The notes under the pieces were generated by a model that saw nothing but the letters and a program-made list of their open reading frames with translations, did no database searches and was not told the DNA's origin. Positions 8,571-17,999 of a stretch of DNA of 64,000 nt are shown one piece after another (the first letter of the stretch is position 1; the number at the start of each line of letters is the position of its first letter). The position numbers and the translations under genes are program-made. The stretch is taken from positions 496,001 to 560,000 of the forward strand of contig CBDFML010000012.1 of assembly GCA_965249645.1 (NCBI GenBank), read 5' to 3'. The stretch is from CAVOEB01 sp965249645. Lineage in GTDB: Bacteria > Pseudomonadota > Alphaproteobacteria > UBA828 > JAPUJA01.

Positions 8571-10382
8571 CTATTCCGCCGGCTCGACTGCGGCACCGGC
8601 GCGGCCCTCACGGCCGTCATCTGTCGGCTGATCATCCGGCGGCGCAAGGTTTTGCGGCAGGAAGTCCTGGTCGGCGCCTGGAACGCTGTAATCGTAGGCC
8701 CAGCGGTAGACGACCGGTACCTTCTCGCCCCAATTGCCATGCCCCGGCGGGGTATCGGGTGTTTGCCACTCCAACGTGGTGGCCCGCCACGGATTGCGAC
8801 CAGCATCTCTGCCTTTGAAAGCGCTCCACGCCAGGTTGAAGAAGAACACCAATTGGGCGAAGCCGACAATCAATGCCATTACGGTGATGAACTGGTTCAG
8901 GTATGCGGCCGATTGCGGGTAGATCTCGCTATCTAACATTTCGAAATACCGGCGCGGCACGCCCAGAAAGCCCAGGTAGTGCATGGGGAAGTAAATCAAA
9001 TAGGCCCCGAGGAAGGTGACCCAGAAGTGAAAATGGCCCAACGTTTGATTTAACATTCGCCCGGTCATCAGGGGGTACCAATGGTAGATCGCCCCGAAGA
9101 TCACAAGGATCGGCGCCACACCCATCACCATATGAAAGTGGGCGACCACGAACATGGTGTCCGAAAGCGGAACATCGACGACGACGTTGCCGAGGAACAG
9201 GCCCGTGATTCCGCCATTCACGAACGTAATTATGAACGCGATGGCGAACAGCATCGGAAGCGTCAGGTGGATGTCGCCCTTCCACAGGGTCAGCACCCAA
9301 TTGTAGACCTTGAGCGCAGTGGGGACGGCGATGATGAGCGTGGTGGTGGCGAAAAAGAACCCGAACCACGGGTTCATGCCGCTGACGTACATGTGGTGCG
9401 CCCACACCACGAAGCTGAGGCCGCCGATTATCACAATCGCCCAGACCATCATCCGATAGCCGAAGATGTTTCTTCTCGCATGGACACTGAGCAGGTCGGA
9501 GACGATGCCAAAGCCCGGCAGGGCGACGATGTAGACCTCAGGATGGCCGAAAAACCAGAACAGGTGTTGAAACAATATCGGGCTGCCTCCACCGTACTCA
9601 AGCCGTTCCCCCATCTCGACAATGGCCGGCATGAAGAAGCTGGTTCCCAGGAGACTGTCCAACGTCATCATCACAGCGCTGACGAACAAGGCGGGGAAGG
9701 CCAACAGCGCCAGGATGGTGGCCACGAAAATGCCCCATACGGTCAAGGGCATACGCATCAGCGACATTCCTCGCGTGCGCGCCTGCAGCACCGTCACCAC
9801 ATAGTTCAACCCACCCATGGTGAATCCGACGATGAAGAGAGCCAGGGAGACGAGCATCAAAATAATGCCCGCGTTCGACCCCGGAGTGCCGGAGAGGATG
9901 GCCTGAGGCGGGTACAGGGTCCAGCCGGCGCCGGTGGGCCCGCCTGTCACGAAGAAGCTCGATACCAGCACCAGCACGGCGACCAGATAGACCCAGTAAC
10001 TCAGCATGTTTACGTAGGGGAAGACCATATCGCGGGCGCCGACCATCAGCGGGATGAGGTAGTTGCCAAAGCCCCCCAAGAACAGCGCGGTCAGCAGGTA
10101 GATGACCATGATCATGCCGTGCATGGTGATAAACTGGTAGTAACTGGCCGGGTCGATGAAGGAGAAGCTTTCCGGAAATCCCAGTTGCAGCCGCATCAAC
10201 CACGACAGCACCAAAGCCACCACCCCGATTGCGATGGCCGTCAACGCGTACTGAATGGCGATGACTTTGGCGTCTTGGCAAAAGACGTACCTCGTCCACC
10301 AGCTTTTCGGATGGTAAAGCTCTACGTCTTCGACTTCGGCAGGCGGGATATGTTCGGCTTTGCTAGGCTCGAAATAGGCCAT
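8571..10382 (-). CDS. ctaD: Cytochrome c oxidase subunit I (aa3 type)
   Basis: Catalytic subunit of about 603 residues that reduces oxygen to water and pumps protons. Ligands are visible: low-spin haem His near residue 88 (ITMHGMIMV); CuB His near 280 with the cross-linked Tyr four residues on (FGHPEVY); CuB His pair near 329-330 (WAHHMYVSG); haem His pair near 414 and 416 (VAHFHMVMG). The HPEVY tyrosine marks an A-type oxidase. The ATG at 10382, preceded by GAGGGTGG, is preferred to the TTG one codon upstream. Confidence 0.96.
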   Translation of the reverse strand: MAYFEPSKAEHIPPAEVEDVELYHPKSWWTRYVFCQDAKVIAIQYALTAIAIGVVALVLSWLMRLQLGFPESFSFIDPASYYQFITMHGMIMVIYLLTALFLGGFGNYLIPLMVGARDMVFPYVNMLSYWVYLVAVLVLVSSFFVTGGPTGAGWTLYPPQAILSGTPGSNAGIILMLVSLALFIVGFTMGGLNYVVTVLQARTRGMSLMRMPLTVWGIFVATILALLAFPALFVSAVMMTLDSLLGTSFFMPAIVEMGERLEYGGGSPILFQHLFWFFGHPEVYIVALPGFGIVSDLLSVHARRNIFGYRMMVWAIVIIGGLSFVVWAHHMYVSGMNPWFGFFFATTTLIIAVPTALKVYNWVLTLWKGDIHLTLPMLFAIAFIITFVNGGITGLFLGNVVVDVPLSDTMFVVAHFHMVMGVAPILVIFGAIYHWYPLMTGRMLNQTLGHFHFWVTFLGAYLIYFPMHYLGFLGVPRRYFEMLDSEIYPQSAAYLNQFITVMALIVGFAQLVFFFNLAWSAFKGRDAGRNPWRATTLEWQTPDTPPGHGNWGEKVPVVYRWAYDYSVPGADQDFLPQNLAPPDDQPTDDGREGRAGAAVEPAE

Positions 10383-10431
10383 CAAACCACCCTCTTCGCT
10401 ATTTTTTCATTAGGCTCTATCGGTTTGAACG

Positions 10432-11319
10432 TCACGGTGTAGATCCTCTCTCCGCGGGGTCCGCCTTCCCCTCGCTCAAGATCAGATTTGATATATCCCC
10501 TGTGTCGTTCCTGGCTTCAGCCAACAATTCCGCGAACGTCGACTGCTCTTCCAACCACGCCTGATAGGGACTCTCCTCCTCCACCACGACGTAGCCACGC
10601 ATGGCATAGTGCCCAATGCCGCATAATTCAGCACAGAGTATCTCGAAGGTCCCGGTTCTTGTGGGGGTAAACCAGAAGTAGGTGACCATGCCTGGCACCA
10701 TGTCCATCTTGGCCCGGAACTGGGGCACATAAAAGTTGTGCAGGACGTCGAGCGAACGATTTAGCACCTTGACCGGCTGACCGAGTGGAAGGTGCAAGTC
10801 ATCGACTTCTATCACGACATCGTCTTGCCCATTGGGATCGTCCGGATTCAGACCGAGCGGATTTTCGTAACTGACGTGCATGGGATCGAAGGTGCCCAAC
10901 ACGCCGTCCTTTCCGGGCAAGCGGAAGCTCCACTGCCACTGCTGGCCCACGACCTCAATCTCGGCCGCCTCTTCCGGGACAGTGATGAATTTGTCCCATA
11001 CCAGCACGCCGGGAATCAACATTCCGGCGACGCCCACCGTGGTCAGTCCGATGAGCCACCACTCCATCTTCTTGTTTTCAGGCTCGTATTCCGCCCGTCT
11101 TCCCTTCCGGTGATAGTAGCGGAGCACGCAGTAGGCGACAAACAAAACGATGGCGATGAAGACGGTTCCGGTGATCCAGAATGTGATGATGATCGTGTCA
11201 TCGATGTAACCCCAATTCGAGGCAATAGGCGTCCACCACCACGGGCTCAGAAAGTGAAACGCGACCGAGCCAACGGCTACTAAAAGCACTACGAATGCGA
11301 CAAACAATCCCGTCTTCAT
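10432..11319 (-). CDS. ctaC: Cytochrome c oxidase subunit II
   Basis: A 295-residue subunit that accepts electrons from cytochrome c. It has an N-terminal hydrophobic segment, a second helix near residues 42-66, a third near 88-106, then the periplasmic cupredoxin domain. CuA ligands are visible: His194, Cys229, Cys233, His237 and Met240 (CAELCGIGHYAM). No C-terminal haem domain is present. It is the first gene of the minus-strand oxidase operon, 49 bases before ctaD. Confidence 0.95.
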   Translation of the reverse strand: MKTGLFVAFVVLLVAVGSVAFHFLSPWWWTPIASNWGYIDDTIIITFWITGTVFIAIVLFVAYCVLRYYHRKGRRAEYEPENKKMEWWLIGLTTVGVAGMLIPGVLVWDKFITVPEEAAEIEVVGQQWQWSFRLPGKDGVLGTFDPMHVSYENPLGLNPDDPNGQDDVVIEVDDLHLPLGQPVKVLNRSLDVLHNFYVPQFRAKMDMVPGMVTYFWFTPTRTGTFEILCAELCGIGHYAMRGYVVVEEESPYQAWLEEQSTFAELLAEARNDTGDISNLILSEGKADPAERGSTP

Positions 11320-11813
11320 CGTTACCTCTAAAAGCTACGGACGCGATTTCAATTGAACCGGCTTATTTTATGCGCCTTACGGCTCGATCTTGTTTCCAGA
11401 CACTCATGCATGCGGTGCGCAGCCCACAAATCTAACTTGGCGTATACACCATCGTGAACACAAATTTTGCGCGCCGCCTGGCGCTTCAAGATCAGACACG
11501 CCCGAGTCTCAACGATCACGGTCTGCCGTATGAGCCTACGGTGGTGTCAAACCGCCCCTCTATGCAGGGTGTAATTAATTCACTTTGAAGTAACAATAAT
11601 TCACGCTAAATTACACTGACGAATGCGACGACGGGTGGCAAGGGAAAAACGTCAGGAACGCTGTGCCTGAGTGCCGGAAAATCCGGTCAATTGCCCGCCC
11701 AAACGCGGTCAACCCGCCAAAATCAGGCCATAGAACAGCTGCACGAGAACTACTGCCGCCCCAGGAGGCGCCATGTCGGTGCGAGGTTCATGGGATTGAA
11801 GGTTATCTAGGGA
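11320..11813. promoter_or_regulatory. Divergent intergenic region between ctaC and ctaB
   Basis: A 494-base, relatively AT-rich non-coding stretch that must carry promoters for the minus-strand oxidase operon and plus-strand ctaB. It contains an 8-base perfect inverted repeat (GTGTAATT at 11569-11576 and AATTACAC at 11609-11616) and two copies of AATTCAC between the arms. No convincing -35/-10 pair or known regulator site was identified. Confidence 0.45.
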
Positions 11814-12728
11814 ATGTCGGTTGAGACCAGAAGCGTAGCCCAGGTAATCGATCAACCCGCCGGCGCTCGGGTAGGCGATTATTTGGCCCTCTTGAAGCCC
11901 CGAGTGATGTCGCTCGTGCTGTTCACGGGCATCGCTGGGCTGATGGTGGCGCCGGGCGAGATTCACCCGGTGATCGCCTTCGTCGCGCTGCTCTGCATCG
12001 CGGTGGGCGCGGGCGCGTCAGGCGCGATCAACATGTGGTACGAGCACGACATCGACGCGCTCATGAGCCGCACGCGCCTGCGGCCGATCCCCCAGGGCCG
12101 CATTGCGCCGGCAACCGCGCTGGGTTTCGGCGTCACCCTCGCAGTCGGGTCCGTCGTGTTGATGGGGTTGGGGGTCAATCTGGCGGCCGCCGGGGCGCTG
12201 GCAACCACCATCGCGTTCTACGTCTTCGTCTACACCATGTGGCTCAAGCGGCGGACGCCCCAGAACATCGTGATCGGCGGCGCGGCGGGCGCCTTTCCGC
12301 CAGTGGTGGGATGGGCGGCGGTGACCGGGGATGTCAGCCTCGCGCCGGCGATTTTGTTTGCCATCATCTTCCTCTGGACGCCGCCTCATTTCTGGGCGCT
12401 GGCACTCTACCGCTCGGCCGATTACGAGCGCGCCGGCGTGCCCATGCTGCCCGTCGTGGCAGGCGCTGCGGCCACCAAGCACCAGATGCTGCTCTACACG
12501 CTCCTGCTCACGCCGGCAGCGCTGGCGCCCTGGATGATCGGACTGTCGGGCTGGCTCTACGCCACCGGCGCCGCCGTGCTCAGCCTGGTCTTCATCGGCC
12601 ATGCCGTTCTGGTGCTGCTCAGCACGACCCATGCGGCCGCCCGGCGCATGTTCGGCTTCTCGATCCTTTATCTGTTCCTGTTGTTTGCTCTTCTGGTCGT
12701 GGATCATTATGTCGTTATCGGCGTCTGA
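11814..12728 (+). CDS. ctaB: Protohaem IX farnesyltransferase (haem O synthase)
   Basis: A 304-residue UbiA-superfamily membrane prenyltransferase that makes haem O, the precursor of the haem A needed by the adjacent aa3 oxidase. The Asp-rich motif NMWYEHDIDALMSRTRLRP near residue 75 and the second loop near 213 (LYRSADYERAGVPMLP) are diagnostic. About eight to nine helices are predicted. It is divergent from the oxidase operon and has a weak ribosome site. Confidence 0.95.
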   Translation: MSVETRSVAQVIDQPAGARVGDYLALLKPRVMSLVLFTGIAGLMVAPGEIHPVIAFVALLCIAVGAGASGAINMWYEHDIDALMSRTRLRPIPQGRIAPATALGFGVTLAVGSVVLMGLGVNLAAAGALATTIAFYVFVYTMWLKRRTPQNIVIGGAAGAFPPVVGWAAVTGDVSLAPAILFAIIFLWTPPHFWALALYRSADYERAGVPMLPVVAGAAATKHQMLLYTLLLTPAALAPWMIGLSGWLYATGAAVLSLVFIGHAVLVLLSTTHAAARRMFGFSILYLFLLFALLVVDHYVVIGV

Positions 12729-13460
12729 TAGGCAGTGTCAGAGCCTACCGGCTTGAGCCGGGAATGAAGCTCCCGTAGCCTCCGCCGCGAGACGCGCTAT
12801 CTCTGGCGTACGGTGGATCACGAAGGCGGTCTCCTCGAAGCCGGCGTTTTGCAAGGCGGCATAATAGCTCTTCCGATTCGGCCGACCGGCGCTCGGGACA
12901 GCCGAGCCAGGGCTGCGCACCAACGCCCTGCAGGTTCCTGGATCGTGCGTAATTATGACGTTAAATGGGCCGCTCGCGGCCTCGCAGCCGCGCTTCGATC
13001 GAGGCGCCGTCCAACTGGCCGAAATGGCGGCCCCGAGAGGCCTGTTCCGAAAATTCCTGAGGCCGATTGACGAGTTGCGGCCAGCCCCTTTACCGCCATG
13101 ACGGGCCTTGATCGAGACACATCCAATTCGCCCGACAGGACAGGTGTGTGCTGCGCAGGTCGATGTGCGCCCTCGCAGTGCGAAACGATCACGCGGCCGA
13201 GTTTCTCATCGCCAAACAAACCCGATCAAGAGCCGACCCCAGCCTATCACGACAGCTCCGGGTCGGGTTTACCCTCGAATGCCGATAGTGGTAATTTATT
13301 CGGCGACTGGGAGGAGCCATCTGGGGAATCCCAATTTACAGGATACCCATCTAGCGGAGGGTAGAGGCGGAGTGCGTGCGCTCCGCTTGCATCGACCAGC
13401 GGCGTCATCAATAATGCCGCCCGCCGACAGCCCCATAGTTATGATCACGGGAGTTTCATC
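12729..13460. other. 732-base region without a convincing gene
   Basis: Non-coding stretch between ctaB and the cytochrome c gene. It holds one copy of a dispersed 46-base repeat at its left edge. A 61-codon minus-strand frame (12738-12923) ends inside that repeat but resembles nothing recognised. The right part presumably carries the cytochrome c promoter; GGGAG at 13449-13453 is that gene's ribosome site. Confidence 0.5.
12737..12782 (+). repeat. Dispersed 46-base repeat, copy A
   Basis: Matches 42583-42628 at 40 of 46 positions in the same orientation. It contains CGGCT-TG-AGCCG, able to form a short hairpin. It begins 8 bases after the ctaB stop. Probably a REP-like intergenic element; its function is unknown. 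Confidence 0.65.
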
Positions 13461-13844
13461 ATGAAATTGCGTCACCTGCTGGGCCTCGCGACCGCGGTTC
13501 TCATGCTCACTGCGAGCGGCGCCGCTTTTGCGGACGGCGATCCGGCAAAGGGCGAAAAAGTATTCAAGAAGTGCAAGACCTGTCACACCGTCGAGGAAGG
13601 CGGCAAGAACAAGGTCGGACCGAACCTGTGGGGTATGTTCGGGCGAAGTTCGGGAACCATGGAGGGCTTCAAGTTCTCCGAAGCCATGACTGAAGCCGGA
13701 ATCGTCTGGGACGACGCGACCCTGGCCCAGTACCTGGCCAAGCCGAAGGCGATGGTGCCGGGCACCAAAATGGCCTTCGCCGGCCTGAAAAAAGAAAAGC
13801 AGATCGCGAACGTGATCGCCTATCTGAGGCAGGTAACACAATAG
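13461..13844 (+). CDS. Class I c-type cytochrome, periplasmic
   Basis: A 127-residue cytochrome c. A Sec signal peptide ending near residue 24 (SGAAFA) precedes a mature domain with the haem site CKTCH near residue 37. The distal Met is in MVPGTKMAF near residue 100. The size and NKVGPNLWGMFGR segment fit the cytochrome c2/c550 group, which would suit an electron donor to the adjacent aa3 oxidase; that pairing is inferred. GGGAG lies 7 bases before the start. Confidence 0.9.
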   Translation: MKLRHLLGLATAVLMLTASGAAFADGDPAKGEKVFKKCKTCHTVEEGGKNKVGPNLWGMFGRSSGTMEGFKFSEAMTEAGIVWDDATLAQYLAKPKAMVPGTKMAFAGLKKEKQIANVIAYLRQVTQ

Positions 13845-14485
13845 GCCGGGTACAGCGCGTGACTGGGGGCGTGGCGTCGGGCGTGGACCTCGATATCCGG
13901 GACCATATCCGGACCATCCCGGTGTAATGGAGAGACACTTTCTTCGAGCGCATCAGCGCCATGCTGACGTCCGCTATACGGCTCTCGAACAGAACCTTGC
14001 GCAAAACCGGTTTAACCTGGCAACTGGACCCGGTTATGGGGGCAGGTCACTCTCACAACTAAACTGAACAGAGTTCGAAAAGACGAGGTCGACTGTGTTG
14101 CATCGATGTTGCGCGGATTCGCCGGCAATGCCTGTCACCGCCAAGAAACCCGCGGCTCTCAAGGGAAATGCCCCGAGCTGTCCCAGGCAATAAAATTAGT
14201 TCGCCTTGAAGCGGTCTAAGATATTGATTTTAAAATACTATTGATTGGTTGCGCTGGCACGCAACCGCCTTTATTTGCGGCTTTCGGAGACGTGGCTGTG
14301 AGGGCCCGCAACCAGCGAGAGTTAGCTCCCCGTGCAGTCGAAGTGTAATCCACTCTCGGTGAGTTCACGACCCCAACGCCATTGTACCAACGTTCAGTGG
14401 CTTTGCTCCTCAGCTTCAGCTACGCACCGGAGTCGTAACCGACCGGGGCAAATTATTGGCGGAGCGGCCGCGCGGCTGTCTCGTC
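13845..14485. other. 641-base region without a convincing gene
   Basis: Non-coding stretch between the cytochrome c gene and the convergent livM end. It contains an inverted repeat (GGTTGCG at 14247-14253 and CGCAACC at 14260-14266, six-base loop) that could be part of a terminator for either strand, although no long T-run follows. An AT-rich segment lies at 14215-14245. No protein or RNA gene was identified. Confidence 0.5.
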
Positions 14486-15460
14486 CTATTGCAGGTTTTT
14501 CCGGCGGGATCCAGAAACCTTTTTCGCCCAGGATCGTTGACCACGATCATAGAGTTCGACGATTCCCTTGGGCAAGAACAGGATCATCAGGATAACGGCC
14601 AATCCGAGCAGCAAAAGGCGGTAATGGCCGACTTCCCGGAGCCATTCGTTGCCGATCGTGACGATGAACGCGCCCACGATTACACCGGGGAATCGGCCTA
14701 GCCCGCCCACCGAGAGCATGACCATGACAATCAAGAAGAATTCTGTCCCGAGAATCTTCGGCGTGACCACGGTTACGTAATGCGCGTACAACGCGCCGGC
14801 AAGCCCCGTAATCAACGCCGAAACCGTAAACACGACGAGCTTGTATTTGTAGTCGTTGATGCCGAGGCTCTTGGCGAAATCTTCCGAGTCGCGCATGGCG
14901 ACAAACGCTTTGCCCCATCGTCCGGGTAAAACAATGTAATAGATGACGTAGATGGCGATAGCGGCGACGCCAAGCGCCAGGTAATACCAGGCCATCTTGT
15001 TCTGAGAAACGAGGGCGAAATCGCCGAACTCTAGCGGCGGTACGCCCATGAGCCCCGTGATACCGCCGGTCCCGATCGGCCGTCCCTGGCGGATAAGTGG
15101 AGGCAAGGCGAGGTGGACGGTGAAGGTAAACAGGGCGATATATTCGCCGCGAAGACGCAGACACGGCAAGCCGATCAAAAATCCGACGACACCGGCAAAA
15201 CCCATTCCGATCAGAAGGGGCGTAATTGATGGGGCGCCCAGATTGATTGCGGCCATGGAAGAGCCATACGCGCCCGCGGCAAAGAACACGAGTTGCGCGA
15301 AATTAAATATCCCGGCGTAGCCCAGCACCAGATCCCAGCCGGCAACGACCATGCTCCAGATGAAACACAGAATCAAAATATGGATGAAATACGGTTCGTG
15401 GATCACGATTCCCAAGACCGCAAGAATCCCCACGGCGATAGCGAAAAATACATGATTCAT
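14486..15460 (-). CDS. livM: ABC transporter permease, LivM type
   Basis: A 324-residue inner-membrane permease of the branched-chain amino acid/amide (HAAT) family. It has about nine hydrophobic segments and the cytoplasmic-loop motif AMRDSEDFAKSLGINDYKYK, a typical LivM EAA-like segment. The C-terminus is basic. It is the last gene of the SBP-livG-livF-livH-livM operon. Substrate cannot be fixed; the CODH-like neighbours hint at something other than leucine. Confidence 0.88.
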   Translation of the reverse strand: MNHVFFAIAVGILAVLGIVIHEPYFIHILILCFIWSMVVAGWDLVLGYAGIFNFAQLVFFAAGAYGSSMAAINLGAPSITPLLIGMGFAGVVGFLIGLPCLRLRGEYIALFTFTVHLALPPLIRQGRPIGTGGITGLMGVPPLEFGDFALVSQNKMAWYYLALGVAAIAIYVIYYIVLPGRWGKAFVAMRDSEDFAKSLGINDYKYKLVVFTVSALITGLAGALYAHYVTVVTPKILGTEFFLIVMVMLSVGGLGRFPGVIVGAFIVTIGNEWLREVGHYRLLLLGLAVILMILFLPKGIVELYDRGQRSWAKKVSGSRRKNLQ

Positions 15461-15560
15461 TGCGACCGCGTACCTTTCATAGCTCTTGCTACCGCAATGA
15501 GAGTTGCTGTGCCCACCGGAGCGCGCGCAGTTTGACGATCGTGGCCGACTCCCTTCGACG

Positions 15561-16433
15561 TCATCGTGTCCAGCCGCCGAACAGCCCGCTGGGACGAAAG
15601 ATCAGGATCGCGAGTAGGGTCAGGAGCCACAGCGGCATGGTCCAGCTCGCCCCGATCCAAAACATGGTATAGGCCTCGATAATTCCCAAGATGAAAGCCG
15701 CGACGAGCGTGCCTCGTGTGCTGCCCAAGCCCCCCAACACGACAATCACGAAGGCTTTCAAAAACGGGACCCAGCCTACAAACGGAGAAATCAGGTGAAT
15801 AGGAGCGAGGAGTATCCCGGCGAGGCCCGCGAGAACGGCTGAGAGTCCAAATGCATAGCCGAAGATCTGGTTGGCGTTAATCCCGACCATGTTGGCGCCC
15901 TGCATGTCCTGGGCCACGGCCCGCATGGCTTGACCATAGCGTGTCCTGCGCAAGAACAATTCGAGTGCAAACACGAGAATGAGTGCAAGCGCGAAGATGA
16001 TGATCTTGTGATAAGAGAGCACGATCCCGAGGATCTCGACTTTGCCTGGCACCAGTGGCAAAAGAACCTTGTTCTCAGGGCCAAATGCTATCAACAGCGC
16101 ATTGTTGATAAAAAACGCTACGCCAAGCGTTACCATCATCGTCGTAATATTCCAGCCGGGTTTCCAGCGAAGCGGACGAATCACCAACCGCTCGAGCGCC
16201 ATCCCCAAAATAAAGAGCACCGGAATCACGATGAGAAAAGCCACCCAATAGCTCAGTTCCAGATACCCAACTGTCAGGACCCACGCGAGATATCCGCCCA
16301 CGCCATAGATCGCGCCGTAGGCGAAATTGAGGATCCGGGTGACGCCGTAAACCAACGACAGGCCAAATGCCAACAGTGCGTAGATGGCACCCAACATGAT
16401 TCCGCTAATCAGGATTTCGAAGATCTGGTGCAT
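15561..16433 (-). CDS. livH: ABC transporter permease, LivH type
   Basis: A 290-residue HAAT-family permease. The start is placed at ATG 16433 (MHQIFEILISG), preceded by AAAGGATAACTGGTGG; the upstream open frame is an extension. The N-terminal MLGAIYALLAFGLSLVYG, the AVAQDMQGANMVGIN cytoplasmic loop and the C-terminal KAFVIVVLGGLGSTRGT segment are all typical of LivH. It forms the membrane channel with LivM. Confidence 0.88.
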   Translation of the reverse strand: MHQIFEILISGIMLGAIYALLAFGLSLVYGVTRILNFAYGAIYGVGGYLAWVLTVGYLELSYWVAFLIVIPVLFILGMALERLVIRPLRWKPGWNITTMMVTLGVAFFINNALLIAFGPENKVLLPLVPGKVEILGIVLSYHKIIIFALALILVFALELFLRRTRYGQAMRAVAQDMQGANMVGINANQIFGYAFGLSAVLAGLAGILLAPIHLISPFVGWVPFLKAFVIVVLGGLGSTRGTLVAAFILGIIEAYTMFWIGASWTMPLWLLTLLAILIFRPSGLFGGWTR

Positions 16434-16573
16434 CCACCAGTTATCCTTTCCCTTGAACCCGAAGCACCAACCCGCCCAACGCCTCGGAATTCCCGTCACC
16501 GATGATACGCGTCGTGGTCAAGCCGGTCGGCTATCCAGCACCCAGAATCAAATCAGGCCTTATCCTCTTTCAG

Positions 16574-17245
16574 CTACTCTTCGAGCGCCCCAAGCGGGCC
16601 CTCATAGCTGGCTTTTCCCTCTTCCAAAAAATACACCCGGTCAATGAATGTCTTGAGTTGCCTGATGTTTTCCTCGACAAGAAGAACGGTAATTCCTTCC
16701 CGGTTGATTCGCTCGATCGTGCGCAACATATTTTGTACTAGATTGGGTGCAAGGCCGAAGGATGGCTCATCGATGGCCATGAATTTGGCGGCAGACATCA
16801 AACCCCGGGCCAGCGCAAGCATTTGCGCTTCACCGCCGCTCAAGGTTCGAGCGACCTGGTCTTGCCGAGATTTCAATACAGGATAAAGGTCGAAGACCAA
16901 GTCTAGATTCTTGCTCTTCAGTTTGCGGGCGTGATCCAGGTAGGCGCCAAGCTCGAGATTCTCCCGGACAGTCATGTCGACAAAGAGCCGGCGATCCTCC
17001 GCTACATAAACCAGGCCCCGCTTGACGATTTCGGGCGCGGTCAAGTCGTTGAGCCGCTCGTCGAGAAACGTGATTTCGCCTGATCGGACGGGGATAAGCC
17101 CGCAGATCGCTTTCATCAGCGTGCTCTTCCCGTGCCCGTTGGCGCCGATCAAACCCACAGCCTCATTTTCGTCCACGTGAATCGAGACATCCTGCAGCAC
17201 GTGGAACTCTTCATAGAAGACATCAATGTTCGTGACTTTAAGCAA
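16574..17245 (-). CDS. livF: ABC transporter ATP-binding protein, LivF type
   Basis: An ATPase of about 223 residues. Walker A is GANGHGKST, the signature is LSGGEAQ and Walker B is FMAIDEPSFGL. A TTG at 17245 (reading MLKVTNIDVFY) is chosen because it restores the family N-terminus. It overlaps the livG end by 8 bases. An ATG in the same frame further upstream would add an unrelated leader. The start is therefore likely but not certain; the function is clear. Confidence 0.85.
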   Translation of the reverse strand: MLKVTNIDVFYEEFHVLQDVSIHVDENEAVGLIGANGHGKSTLMKAICGLIPVRSGEITFLDERLNDLTAPEIVKRGLVYVAEDRRLFVDMTVRENLELGAYLDHARKLKSKNLDLVFDLYPVLKSRQDQVARTLSGGEAQMLALARGLMSAAKFMAIDEPSFGLAPNLVQNMLRTIERINREGITVLLVEENIRQLKTFIDRVYFLEEGKASYEGPLGALEE

Positions 17246-17999
17246 TTGACTCGGACCCCAAGTAAATCTCGACCACTTGCGGATCGCGCATAACGTTCGA
17301 CGGATCATCCAGGCAGATGAGTTGACCATGATGCAGAATCATAATTCGGTCGGATATGTAAGTCAGCGCACGAACCTTGTGTTCGATGATGATGAGGGTG
17401 ATTTCCAACCTCTTGCGAAGGTGCAAAATCAACTCGACCATCTGATCGATTTCGTCGGCGGTGAAACCGGCGAGAGGCTCGTCCATAAAGACGAGTTCCG
17501 GTTTCGTGGCAAGAGCGGCCGCCAGCATTGTCATCTTGCGGGTCAAAAGATCGACCTTGCTCGCCATCATATCTCGCTTTGCATTGAGGCCGCACTCGGT
17601 GAGGATTTCGTCGTGAAATTCTTTCTTGGTTCGGCCCTCGATCGACTTCGGGCCGAGGCCAAAGCGGGTGCCGACCGCGACATTTTCAGAAACGCTCAGC
17701 GAGCCGAAAATCTGCGGAATCTGAAACGTGCGGGCCAGTGCCTTATGGCACAAACGGTGCGGGGGCCAGCCGTCAATTCGCTCGTCGTGGAAGAATATTT
17801 TGCCGCTGCTGGGCTTGAGCGTGCCGGTACACACGTTCAAAAGCGTCGATTTCCCGGCACCGTTGGGTCCGGCGATGCCAAAGATTTCACCCGCATTGAT
17901 GTCGAACCACAGATCGTGGAGAGCAACGAGAGCGCCAAAGGATCGACTTACGCCCTGGACCGATAGAAGCGGAGCTGTCGTCGTCTTATCGAGGGGCAT
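17238..17999 (-). CDS. livG: ABC transporter ATP-binding protein, LivG type
   Basis: A 253-residue ATPase. Walker A is GPNGAGKST, Walker B is LVFMDEPLAGF, followed by the LivG-type ITLIIIEHKVRAL. The usual LSGG signature is replaced by LTRKM in VDLLTRKMTML, a departure also met in some HAAT ATPases. The ATG at 17999 gives the normal family length; the longer open frame upstream is probably leader sequence. Confidence 0.85.
   Translation of the reverse strand: MPLDKTTTAPLLSVQGVSRSFGALVALHDLWFDINAGEIFGIAGPNGAGKSTLLNVCTGTLKPSSGKIFFHDERIDGWPPHRLCHKALARTFQIPQIFGSLSVSENVAVGTRFGLGPKSIEGRTKKEFHDEILTECGLNAKRDMMASKVDLLTRKMTMLAAALATKPELVFMDEPLAGFTADEIDQMVELILHLRKRLEITLIIIEHKVRALTYISDRIMILHHGQLICLDDPSNVMRDPQVVEIYLGSESIA

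Noticed and set aside
9081..10442. 453-codon open frame antisense to ctaD
   Set aside because: It mirrors the ctaD coding strand, is rich in His, Asp and Gln as expected for an antisense of a membrane protein gene, and resembles no family.
12738..12923. 61-codon minus-strand frame
   Set aside because: It ends in the dispersed repeat, lacks a clear ribosome site and matches no known protein; the second repeat copy has a stop a few codons upstream in the same frame.
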